DNA of 64,000 nucleotides from Membranipora membranacea (Eukaryota > Bryozoa > Gymnolaemata > Cheilostomatida > Membraniporidae), in assembly GCA_914767715.1 (NCBI GenBank), contig OU612068.1:23372001-23436000 (forward strand). Reading direction: 5' to 3'. The position numbers and the translations under genes were made by a program. How positions within the stretch are numbered: the first letter of the stretch is position 1; each line of letters opens with the position of its first letter. This document shows positions 11,664-25,000 of this stretch, in pieces. Under the pieces are notes generated by a model. It had not been told where the DNA came from. It did not search any database and saw only the letters and a list, made by a program, of their open reading frames with translations.

Positions 11664-13915
11664 GTAAGAGATCTAAATACTAGCAGATTTCTGTCAGTGT
11701 GTTGACATTTTACGCTACATGATATTTTATAAATGAAGTTTTAAACGCAACAAACAAGAGCAGCATGAATTTGCTCATGGAGGCCCATCCGGATTTCCTT
11801 CTGCGAATTTGTGCTGAAATGTGTCTGTTACTGTTTGCATGCATTCAAACTGTTTATTGCCTCCATCGAGTTATAGCAAATTTTAGTGTCAGTTGTGATT
11901 GAGAATTGTCCTCCTTCGATCCTACCTCATGGGAATGTAAAAGGGGTAGGGTGGTTAGTTTGAAGAAAAGGTCATGTTGTAGTCAAATTGAAATCACAAG
12001 CCAGAGAATTGAGACTGGTAAGAGATCTTGAGCTAACCAGTAATCAGAGCTTGAAGAGGTAAAGTTGTGAACAGGGGGTTAGCGTCTAGGTAATAAACAC
12101 CTTCTGAAATCAGATCGAAAAATAGCGCACGATGGACGCACATAATGTAGGCTTTTACATATTGTCAGGATGCATTTATAGCGCACGGTTTCTTTGCCTA
12201 TATATGGTAAAAATTATGTTTTATCCGTACCTTGTAGTAGTGTCAACTTCAATAATCACTCTCACAGCTTAGTACAGTCTGTGTAAATGTGTGAAAACAA
12301 TTTTATTAAATTATTTCCGTGAATGTAAGAAGCTATGCATATTATCAATCTGTCTGTCACATTGGTGAATGGAAGACGTTAAGTATTCAATTGGTGTATT
12401 TAGACATCGTGAAAAATCTCCCTATTTAGCCAGGATGTCCAGTTTTTACTGGTCCCTCCAATGTCCTCCCGGTCTCCCTTATTTCAGCTTCCTTTACTCA
12501 GTCAACTTTTTCAAGCTTTCTTCTGCAAGGGAAACCATGTTTTCCTACCTCCACAGTCCACTGATGTTAGCCTCAAATACCTTTCAGATAGGTCTGCATT
12601 AAAGCTCTTCTCAGTAATATTTCATAAATACATATTTTGTAAAATGGCACAATTCCTGCCATGAATAAGTGAACCCAAGTTTTAGGTTAGAAATATGATA
12701 AACAAGGGTGCAATTGCACCCAAACTCTGGGAAACAAAGTAATGTTGGGGGCTGAGCTATCATCTGCTGGATACCTTCCAATTTCTGGGTCTGTAAACTT
12801 GGCATGTATGCCAGTTTAGGGGATAAAAAGATGGAGGGGATTAGGATTGAGTATATGATACAAGGAGGGGCATGCTCAATATTTGGAGGTATTCCTATAT
12901 CTCCTGTAGAAACTGTTTGTACCATGTGCATCTTGTCGAGGATGAATGTGGACTGTGTATAAATGTATATGGATTTGTTGAATCCGAAATCTGATAAAAA
13001 TCCTAAGTGCCTTCTTTACAACCATCACTAATAAAGTGCTCATATGCTACCACATGTTTGGTCCAATAGTGTAAACTGAGGCGGCCCATGTAGCCCTTTT
13101 GTCATGAAATTACAACAGCCTAAGAATGTGGTCGTTATTGCTGACATGTCTGCTCATGTTCTGGACACCGTTCCTTTTCTAGAATCTCAAAGTTAATATT
13201 CTAATGAGCTGAGCCGTGAATGTACGGCTTGCGACTTGAAGTTGCAGTAATGAGTTTGTGTTCATTTCACAGGATAAAGGCCTTGCGAAACTTACATGAC
13301 GCCTCCTCAGATGTAAGCTGTGAGATCCTAAGATATTGATCGGGAGAATATATATCATCATACTGGATTGCAGTGGTGCCTACTCAACAGTATATAATGT
13401 CCGCTGGGAGGGGACCCAAAGATAGGTAAAGGTTACCTTCACGAATCGATGAACATACAAAGTTTTTCTTTATCATAAATGTCACGTTTACTTTCATTTT
13501 AAATTGAAAAACTTGATGAAACAGAAGGTATACTAGGTCTGATAAGCTTGGTGTTATGATCAAGTTGAATGGATTTTATTATGAGTTTAACCATTCCCTT
13601 CACATATTCAGTCTGACTGTCCAACACGCTATAGCCTTATTCAATATGCAATTATCACATTCACGCACAAGTTTATTGATTTTTCTCAGACAAGATATCA
13701 TTGTTATAGACTAAAACTGAGAGTGTCCTGTGTTTTGTTCACCAGTATTATTGTATAGCGCTGGCACTTGCTCTGGTATGAGGCATTTACTTTGGCCAAG
13801 ACTCCCAGAGTAATGGTTTTGAAGCCACAAGAACGTTAATATTTGCATTGCAAGGTAAACAGCCATAATTATCTTATGGGTGTGTGAGTTTTTTGCATTG
13901 TGTCCTTCGTTGTAG
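11664..13915. other. Probable first intron of NCoR
   Basis: No exon, repeat family or conserved domain was seen. It ends at the acceptor ccttcgttgtag. Confidence 0.5.
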
Positions 13916-13919
13916 GCCA

Positions 13920-16900
13920 ATGCTCAGCGCCAGCCATGATGGATCACATTTTGGAAAGTCACCCTCTCCTAGACCTGGAGGTGGACGACCTGGTCCTGCC
14001 ACGTTCAGTAATAGTTTCCACGGTGGAGAAGGATTCCCTGGTAGCCATTCTTACGGATTACTGGTACGTGTGATACTCAACTTGTCCCGTATGGTGATCA
14101 GACTGTGTGGACATGGCAATAGTGGCATCCTGTTTTCTTTGTCTGAAACTGGAATTGGTAATCCCTAATGAAACTGATATGTTGTTGGCCCAGACTCAAG
14201 TATATTTGATGGCTTGGAATAAGCCCATAGCGGGAGCAAAGCAGGTAAAAATTTCTTTCTACTGGAGTTTTTTCCTGAACAGTTGCTGGGGATGCATATA
14301 ACATAGTTACATTGTCAGAATAATTGATGCCTACACTTGCATAGTCTTGTAGCCTGGCAAACCTATAATTACCTGCCAAGATAATAGGCTGTATTGAGAC
14401 TGCTTGGCTGAGTAATTCTTTGAATTCATGGAGAGGTTATTATTGGCATTGACCCAGAAACGATTTATGGGTCACCATGACATAGTTATGGGCGAGTAAC
14501 TGGGTCAGTGAATATTGATTAGTTGGCTGGCTTGATTAGGTTTCAGATAATGGCTTAGTCATGTGAGTTCAACCCTCTATTCACTAGGCCTGGTTGTATT
14601 GATAAAATGTAAGCTTAGTACAAAGCCAAGAAATGAAGATAAAGCCTAAGCATGCTTTGTATTAGCCAGCTTCCATAATGAATTGCCGTGTTGGTCTAAA
14701 ACAGTCTCAATACACTCAGTTGAGTATCAATTCATGAGAAATACTCAAACATCAGTGATGCCAGTGGCCTTTGACGTGGGCTAAATTCTATATTTGTGCA
14801 CGCACACAATAAGCAAGCTGCAGCAAACGGACTAATCAAATGGCTACAGCTTGAATCACACAATTGTGTAAATTATCTGGGCATGAATCAAAGGTCTGTT
14901 GCTAATTTGAGAGGGAATGCCTGTACCTGACCTAGGTGTAGTATGTTCCATTGAGCTGCCAGCCTTTTGAATTCGAATGAGGTCCCGACAAAAATGTTTT
15001 TGATAAGATTAAATTACTGTTTGTTTCAACTGCCAAGTGTTTAACTGGTCTCGGAAGGCTGTTCCAATACGTGACCAAAAAAATGATAAGTTATTTATAC
15101 TCTATGGGGGTTGGATTCCGATTTATTAGCATGTGAAGGTCACTTACAGATTTTGTACCTGTGGCCTTAGTACCTCAGGCTTTTAGAAGGGATATGATGA
15201 TTTTCTGGATTATATGTCCTTGTATATGCGCCAAGGGCCACCAGCATATCCTTAATCTTTTTTTTTGACATTTCAAAATTTGGTGAAATATTCTAAAGAA
15301 ACAGGGCATAACTCATGAATCTGGTGGTGCTATATAAATTCAGTACCATTTCATGTCACTAACACCCAAACAAATTCTTATCAAGCCCATGACTGGTAGC
15401 AATACATGTTTGTGGAAAGTTCTGGAAACATTTTCTTGGGTGATTTGTCATAGCTTGTGAAATCTGATTTTCAAGTTTTTGGTTTAGGGATTGGTAACTT
15501 GATTAAGTCTGACAAACTCATTTCAATTTTCAGCCAAAACATCACAGGCAAGGAATGCCAGTACCAGTAGATCTCACACAAAGCACTGACTTGAGAATAA
15601 ATCCTGAATTTCTCGCTGATCAGCACAGGAGATTTCAAGCGAATGCTGCCATTGTCTCGATGCAACAGGCAGTAGCTCACGCGTCACATCATCAGCCAGC
15701 CCATCCAGTAGAGCATCACAGGGTCCTCACTACGGACCGACCAGAACACCCACAGCGTCCTCCTGATAACAGGTGTGTATACATACCCTACCCACCCACC
15801 TATCTATGTGTGGCATGATATGCTAATATGGTTGTCAACTAAGGTGTCAGTGATCTAGAGTCAGGTAGTTGACTGACTCCTTGCTGGAATTATTATTTGA
15901 GGTTTTTCAACTCCTCTTTGTCATTAGGTCGTTACTACACCTCCCGTAGCATATCCTTATTTATTCACGTTTGATGTGTTTATTCAAGTAGAATTTGTAG
16001 GATATTTCTGGCGTGACATGTTACCTAGATTATTTTTGTTGTCAAACTGTTATTTAACAGTGTTATGCTTCAGGGTGCAGTCGCTGTGTAATATATTATA
16101 CTTTGATAGTATGTCATCGCATGGTCGATGGTCACGAATATCCCTGCAGTCCTTGAGCTCATGGCTGTTTGAAGGTGGCGAGGTTATTCTTATGTAACTT
16201 TGTGGAACAGTTTTTGTCTGAAAGCAGGGACATGCACGAAACAGCTGTGCTTGAGTTTCTCTGTTCATTATTGGATGCTATTTATGTGTGCGACAAGGGC
16301 GACTAAGGATTCATATTACATTATTATTATATGGGCGTGTTGCTATGTCTTAGTCTTCCTAGCAATGATGTCGTTTTATATCATGCTGACTGACTGATAT
16401 AACTCCTGAAACAGCTCATCGCACCAAGTAGTTGATTGTGTTTAGGATAACTTGAAAGTTGTCTATCTGAAGTGATGGCCGTTCAACGAAAATGAACTAT
16501 TTTCTCAAGTGATCATGCAATAATTATCACTTTGGAACTTGTTTATTATGTGAAAGTTTTTCATAGCCCAGCTGATAATTGATGACAGCTAGACATACAT
16601 GACTTGCATGTGTCCAGTAGGGCACACATTGAGTCCTTTTTCCTTAGAAGAAGTTGACCTTCTAGATTTTTCTTTGGGTCAAACACCAACAATACACCAT
16701 GGTTTAAAAAAAAACTCTGAAGAAGGCCCATCCTGAATACTAGAAATGTCAGATTTAGTTCTAAAGGAACGTTTTTATGGCCACATCTTTTAAGCTCAGG
16801 GTCAGTGTGCTGTTGGATGGACAGCCTTTGTGTGCATACATACCATTATATCTATTATATATATTCTATTATCAACAGTATTATAATTGGTGATTATGTC

Positions 16901-19900
16901 AACCAAACAAAGGCCTATCATTGCCTGTACTTGCTATCCTTTTCTTCCATAGACAACCTGTTGGCTAGTTGCACTGTCTAACTTAAATTAGTGCCAGCAT
17001 TTCATCAGTAGTCAAAACAAGATGACTTGTCAGTATAAATGTATAATGGACTGTCAACATATAACATTGTCCAAAGTGCAAACACCACAGTGTAGTGAAC
17101 TAAGCACAGTTTGTGTTACGTTGAAAAAAAATAGCTGTACCAGTTATTTCATCCATCAAGATGAGCCCATCAAGACCTCATCCACTCACTAAGTCCTTAC
17201 ACATCCAGACTTAACCACTGCCACTCATAAGTCATGATGCAGAGCAATATACCTAGCCACAATTATGGTGCTTTTTGGTCAACTAGTAGGTTTCGCAAAC
17301 TCCAACTTAGGATGTGACCTGACACCATGATTGGTCAGAATAGGGCTCTACAGATGGATCTGTGTCTTTAGGCTTGAACTCCACTTCACCTTTGATAGAT
17401 AACATAAGAATTCCGATTGATTGTAAAAAAATCCATGCTTTATTATTCATAAGATAAAATTTGGCATCATTGGCAAATAATGGCTTTGATAGTAGAAGGT
17501 CAGCGAACCCCAACAGTCCCAGTGAGAATTAAAAGGCCTTCTGTGGTGCACTTCTCTTCTCTGTTTATGGCTTTTTATTTTTGTTTGTTCTACTCATATT
17601 TGAACCAAAGTGTTCCTTCTGGAGATGATTTGTTGGACGAGAGAGAGAGAGGATCGGACAGTATTGTTCTTGTGGAAGTGAACTGAACACAAGTTTGTAA
17701 TCACTGGATTACCTATCCTAATTTTACCGGTATTCAAATTGATAAAATGTCTACCCACAGAGTTGACTGTTTGGTCCACCACTGACGACATTGAAAGGGT
17801 TAATATACAACACTAGCTAAGGATTAGTCTGCCCTGTTGAAATCCAACTAGGTTAGGACCTTCACCCTTGTGATGTTCCACCCATTTGTATATGTTGGGA
17901 TGGTTTATGTCTTGTGGTGATTGCCAAGAGGAATTCTAACCAAAGCTTACAGACTAAACGAAAGTATTTCCCTGTAGCTGTACTAAATATGGCTTACAGA
18001 GCATCTTGTGTGCCAGCCACTACTAACTTGGCAAGGCTGCGACTGAAAATAGGATTTCATCAACACTCATAAGCAGGCTGTATGCAATGGCTAGGCTATT
18101 CTAATACCTTATGCCTGCGGTTTGTTCTAATACCGAGGGGATTATAAAGCTGGATAGCATGTTTGCCTGCGGTCTAGAAACGATTGCGAAATGACATTAA
18201 TCATCCCACTTATTTTCCACAGTATATAGGTCGCATTTGTATGATATATAGGTCAACGTCATTAGAATCTCATTCTGATAACACACACCTCATGGCTCAT
18301 GCCTCAAGCTGTAAATTTTGCTTGACACGCAGTATATTGACAAAGGCGAGAGGGTCAATGGCGGCACAATGCGTTAGTCGCGGATTGCAGTTTCCTTAAT
18401 TCTCAACATATGAGATCACGTTCTGAGATTATGTTAACTCAAGTTAGAGCCGTAATATAGCCATACATCTTATAAAGTGTTGAAGCTAGTCGAATGGCTG
18501 TTAGTGTAAGCAATGAGTTTATTCCTCGGTCTAAGCCCTGTTCAAACCAACTGATGAGTATGTAGGTTTATGTTGGCATTAGAACCCTTGTTGATGCCTC
18601 TTGCCCTCCTCTTAGTCATAATTATGGGAAGTATGGTAGTTTCAGGGCACGCCTATGTTAGATTAAGACTTCCAAAGTCATGTAATCATCTAAATGATGT
18701 ATGAGATCCATAGCATTAAACTCGGGAAGGAACCAGCAGTTGATGGCTTTTGATTACTCATTTGACAAACATTGAGTGGTGAATGTCAGAACAAGTGTAC
18801 AAGTCCTATAACTACTAAGACTACGGATATGAGCATGTAGAGTTGTAATGGTCAATCTCAGAGGAGGCATTTTATTGTCCGGTTATTATTGTTTTTGCTG
18901 TTTTGACTGAATCCCGTCAACTAAGCCCTATACCCGCTGCTTCAGACTTGTTACCATTTGGTCTGGCAATTTATTATTTCTAGCCATACTATCGGAAAAC
19001 GTGGAATTAAACTCAGTTGTATTAATACAGCAAGTAATTTGGTACTGACAATCTGAGTATTATTAAGAGCTATTCACCTTTGGTCAGTAAATAACTCCTT
19101 TCACAAGATTTTGGAGTGTATTGTGTTGAGTATTGATAAACGCAATGCTCTTGAGGTGTGTACTTTGTATAGAGCTAGTGTGTGCGCTTAGTATTTAGCT
19201 CCAAGTTGGACACGTAGGCAATTTTCCTGCTAGTCAAAACCAAATTGTTGATAACACCCAAGGTATATTGGAAGGGGTACTAGTGGTTGCTAGTGGCTTA
19301 CGGGCTATGCTTGCTTAGCTGATAGGGAAAAAATCAATCCCATAGGTTAGGTGTTGAGCTGATATGTAATGGAAATAATATGCCCACGCTGCTCACTCAC
19401 TCACTAGACCTAGCATATATGATGTTTAAGACACCTGTCGGAAATATAAAATATAACAAGCTTGGTCTATTTTGGATACCCAGCCTTGTTGATTAATGGC
19501 CGTGTAGTCATAATAGCAGTGGTATTGTATGTATGTGTTGGTTTGCCCTTCCTGTATGACAAAAAGTTCAAGCTTGAGAAATTAAGCAGCCAAGGAAGTC
19601 TAGCCACACAGATCTAAGCAACATAACTGTGTCGGACATTAGCTAACGACAAATCTTCTGGGTTGCTATGGACCCTGTTCAAACTGTTGAATGTTAATAA
19701 AGATACAATCTTAACATTTTTTCCTGGTATACCTTTAGCAGGCCTGTGTGGTGTGTTGTGGCATCATGATGATTAGAACTGTGGCACAGTTATCGCTGTC
19801 TCCTGGCCACCTGTTGTGTGCTTCAATGAGTTTTATGTGCCAACATTTAATGTGTCCACATGTTACCAAGAACCCCGAGGTTGCTCCATTTTTCTATGTA

Positions 19901-22021
19901 AAAGTACTTGCGACATACAGGTGCAATTTGCTTTTCATCCCACCCGCAATGGATGTCATTGTGATCAAAGAGTTGGAGCTTCAAGTTTCAAACTCTATTA
20001 TCAGCCCCTAAATCAAAGTCACCGAGTGACATTAGTAGAAGGTGACCCATTTTACCCCTCGCTTCCAGCCAAGTGCTATTTGATACGGGACAATTAGCTG
20101 GTTTGTTGCCAGCAGCATGTTGTTAAGTTCTTGAGTGACAAGACATAGCAAATGTGCTTGTATAAGTCAGCAGCTTGACAAGACTAGTTTAGTGGGTGTA
20201 GATGTACCATTTTGGGCTCTCACAATATTTTGGCATAGTAAATCGCCTACATGAGACGGAGAATACCAAATGGCACATATGTTTGGAATGGTTTCTCTAC
20301 CTGCTTAGTTGTCGGACATTCCAGAAATTCATAATAGTCAAGGCTTTATTTGTCTTTGAAAAGGTAGGCCTACTACCTGTACATCCAGGAAAGTTCTAGT
20401 CCAGCTAGTTAGTGGAATTGTATGACATGGAAGCAGTTTAAGGTGCATCTTGTGATTTATTACAAGCTCACATCAACCTGCTGTCAGAATGATGGATATG
20501 TTGGTCTTGGATAGTATAAATCATGGTAATGGAACTCGCCACCGATAAATATGCTGTGGTTGTATAATAGGACTCATTCTGAACTTGTCTAGTTTCTCTG
20601 TGTAGTACATTTGCATATCAAGTGACTTGGCCGTCATGAAATGATCAACGAGAAGAATAAGTAAATGTTTAGTTATCTAGTAGTGAGGTGTTTTGTAGCA
20701 CCTGTAGTATGTAGTAGAAAAGAGGTGACCGACTTAGGAATTGCATGAACCAATCATAAAACCATAAAAATGATTTTGACATGAAGGCACAGTGCTATAT
20801 GACCTTTACATAGACTGAATTGACCAGGCTTTCATTACCTCCATAATTAGATCAAGATTGTGGTTTTGCTCTCTCTTATCGTAGCATTCACTTGTTCATT
20901 GTTTGACAGCAGGGAATTTTTGTTGTTGACTGGCAATGGGCTAGCTTGAAGCACCTCATAAACCTCATATCAATGAAGTTCAGTGGCTCTCAGTGGGTGG
21001 GAGCTCGTTTCAATAATAGCTTAGTTTCTAATCCATATGATGGCTAGAAGTAGATCTTACAAACATGATCGATGCTGTTGCTATTGCATCAAGGTCAAGA
21101 CTTGGCTGAATTATAACAATGCCAGTGTACTTTGAATGTGGATCGCCTCATTTAGAAGTACTACTAGGTGATTCTGGGGTGTTGAGATTTATTAGAAGTG
21201 CTTCACTCATCACTCATTGAGGCCGTGATATTAGGCCTTTAGTTTGTAATGATGTAATGATTAATTCTGTATGCCCCTGTGGCTTGGTTAGGTACTGATC
21301 TTCAAAAACCTCCTACGCATCATCAGGAAACAGTAGCAGAGCTCAGTATTCTGGCCTGTCTGATTAAAAAAGTGGCATGATTTATACATTTCCACATTCC
21401 ATCGTATGTCATAGTCGGTTAGTGCTGGCATGTACCTGGAGCAGGAATCGTCCTCACGCCAGTACATGTGCACTGTTAACTGTTTGGCCAATTGTCATAG
21501 CTTTATTTATAGCCAGTTCTAATATCCAACCAGCAGATGTCTGCAATGGGATAGACACTCCTGTGTAAAAAAGTATTTAAGTTTCAGGAGGCAGGCAAAA
21601 ACCCCATGTGTATTTATTCCAACTGCTCAAAATACCATGACAGTTTAGAACGTCAAATTGTGTGTATTTGTTAACTCAAATGGCCAGGAAAATTTTGACC
21701 CTGTGAACTAATGTAATTTCTTGCCAATTTTTTCCCATCGGTAAGGTTTTTCTGTTGGCTTTGACTGTATTTGACTGTATTTTTGTTCAATTCAGGCTTC
21801 ATCCTGCGCACATGTTTATGGATCGTTCCTCTGAGGCTTCCACTTCGGGATCGGATAAGCGTATGATTCATCCTCCTATGGATCCATCCATGGGTGCGCC
21901 ATTACCAAAGAAAGGCCGATACCAGGAGAATAACCGGCATGGCACAACATCAGGCTCAGTATCAATGCAGTGGAGTCAGCCATTACGTATTGATACAAAT
22001 ATGGACGCAAGCAAACTGAAG
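13920..22021 (+). CDS. NCOR1: NCoR exons 1-3: N-terminal low-complexity region
   Basis: Residues 1-203. The chosen start opens MLSASHDGSHFGKSPSPRPG and follows an acceptor (cgttgtag) by only 4 nt. The region is rich in His, Pro, Gln, Ser and Gly and has no folded domain that I recognise. Exon 3 contains a basic PLPKKGRYQEN stretch that sits where vertebrate NCOR has its ESKRPRLEQ segment. Introns 1 and 2 are 1.5 and 6.0 kb. The reading frame stays open upstream of this ATG through a candidate 45-nt exon at 11,619, so a longer N-terminus is possible. Confidence 0.82.
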
Positions 22022-25000
22022 GTAGGCCATGCAAATTTTCACACCTACTAATAGTTAAAACCAATCAATAGTGCTCCCCGCTCAAATTAGAGGAATGAGC
22101 AATAGAGTTGTTACTTAGTTTTGTACAGTACACTCTATAGCAGCAATCTTGTATAGCTGAAAGCAATACTCAGGGCTTCAATATGCGTAGTTAGTCGAGG
22201 TGGCAACTTTTCTGAGGAATAGACTGACTTGGGCTCAAAGCCATTCATAGGACTCAAATATTTATTGCCATGATGATAACTACTTATGGGAAATGAGAAA
22301 GCTGAATATAAATAGCCAAGTTTCAGTCATTCTCACTGCCGTATAAAAGTAAAGACGTTTCTAAGCTCGAGCAGCACCAGCTTAGTCTTGCCAACCCTTG
22401 TGAAAAACTATTACACCAGTGGACATGAAAAGCTAAGAATGCCGAACTGTTGGGTAGTGACAACACCTCTTCACTTCTCAAGTTTAGCTTGACTATATGC
22501 ACCCCTCTGAGATACAGGATAGGCCCGGTGGAAATTTTCTATTATTTGAAACAATTATTCTCAGACTTAGCTGGTTAACCATAAACCACATAATATTCAT
22601 TCAAAACCACCCACTTATTAAACTTTCAATCCAAACTGTTACAGACCACTCGGTATGACATCAGCAACGCAGTGCTTCAATTTCATCCTTGTCATGGATT
22701 GAAATGAATGAGGGGAGAACAGAGAACTAGGGAACTCCCAACTTGAGCATTGGTATTATTTGGGATGGCTGACTCATCCATATGATTTGATGCTCTTGTA
22801 CCCAAATAAGTCACAATCAACTCCTTGACTCAACCTCATTCATATTGCATCACTGGTATCAATTATGGCTGATAGTTGTACCGTCATCAGTGCCCTTGAA
22901 AGTACACAATAAGTTTGATGTTTCTATTCTATTCTATATTTATTACTACAAACAAAAATGAGTTCATGTTGCGAAACTTTTGAACCATACTAGATCCTTG
23001 TGTAATCTTCGAGTGTACGAATTCATTATCATTGGAGCTGTGCCATAATCCTAGCAACCTATGCTTATCTATGTGGGCAGCCATTTTGTAGGACGCATGT
23101 TTGCTCTAAAATATTCGTTGACGTCTGGGCTTCAAGCTGGGCCTTATCTCTCAATGCCGAGTTCAAAGTTCTTTTTGTGAGGCCTATGCCCTATGTAATG
23201 TCTTATCTGCCGCAATCATCCAGTCATAGAGTGGCAGGGTGATGTGTCATATATAGACCTAAGTGGGTATGGTACCTACGGAAATTACAGGGTTATATTG
23301 CCTGGTGAATAACTTCTAACATTAAATCATCCGTGATGCGTGATCCACTTAGCGTGAGGAGAATAGGGTGTATCACTAGGGCAATATCAGAAACATCGAG
23401 GCCTGCTTGATCTGGAGACTGTTTCTGGTACATGATGTTGGTGATTTACTCTGTTTCAGAGAGATCTGCCTTTCTGGCAAACTCCACTATTTTAATCATA
23501 TCTATTTTTGTCGTTGTGTTGTGGCATTCAACATTTTGTATTCTCTCTATTTATGATCTTTGCCTATAGTATCATGGTCATGGCAGTTGAATGAAATAAA
23601 ACTAATGAGAATGTGATTGTGTGCCAGCCTATCAAAAGTATCAACTGAGTCATGAACTTTTGATGGATTGAGGAAAGGATGCGCAAGATGATGCAATATT
23701 TCATAACTTAACAAATTCGGGGTTACCAACCTGAGGGAAGGCCCAATTACTGATAATCATACCAACTCGGCCAAGGCTTATCAATGAGCAAGGACAGGTC
23801 AGGAATCAGGCCTGCCCTACTCACAGTTACAAAACCTGCCGATTCCAAGTCCCAGTAAGATGATCATGTACACACTATTCCTATGTGTTTGGATAATAAT
23901 ACTGTCTTGGATGTTGGTTGTTGCACTAATTAATTGTTGTTGTTTCAGATGGAGCCCCCTGGTGGATATCACCCTGAGACGGAGGCCATCTCACCTACAT
24001 TACCTACAGAAAGTCACGACAGTAAATCTGATATCGTGCACTCAATCAATGAAGTGGACCGAGAGATCGGGCTCATAGAAAACCAGATACAGCAGCTCCA
24101 AAAGAAACAGGTAGGCCCACTCAAAATTCATCTCAATCTGTGAATTTTCAACTTGAGTATTTGTCAGTCACCTTTTCGTCATTCAAAGAAACCTCAGCGC
24201 TTATGACTTATGAGCAAACATCCTAATTCTTTCACAAGGTCCTTTCTAGTTGACTCAGTTTCTGCGGACACACTTTGTTTACCATATAATGGCCCATTAG
24301 TCTTCAACTGTGGCAGATCAATGTCTGGATTGAATCCTTACAATCATATTAGAAGTTACAGATGACCTCAGATTGGCTGACCATAACACTAAAAGAGATC
24401 TAGTGACAATCGGTTCCACTGCTTGGATATATGTGCCAATCTTTGTAGCTCTAGTCAGCCATAAAATGAATTTAGAGGCTACCAGCAAGATAATGTCGTG
24501 CATTGCCGTTTATTTTATTTCCACTTGAAACAAAGGGTAGCTAGGGCTAACCTAACCATAGACTTGATAATAAGTCTACGGGATATATTACTATGGAGGC
24601 TGATCCATAAAATTTGCCTCCGAGGTGTTTTTTTGACTTGAGAGTTTTGCTGCTTGAGCGCGCAGCCCCTGAAGTGCACTCCAACTCAATCACCATTCAT
24701 TGTGTCCTGTGGTTTTTTACAAGACTTAGTTTTCAGAGGTTTTTGTGTACTTTTGCCATTGTTGGTGTACATGTTGTGGTAGCTAGCTGCACGGTGACAT
24801 GGTAGCCCGGCTATCTGGTCATACAAATGTTCAATATGAATGGATATGTTATTAAAAACCAATACCAGAGATGTGTGCAGCCCAGTATCCTTGCCTGCCA
24901 TTTCCGGACATAATCACATTCCCAACTCCGTGGCCTTGCAGCTAAGCTTAGATTTGCTCAACTATTGATCATATCGATCTCGAATACCAAGTAGTGTGTT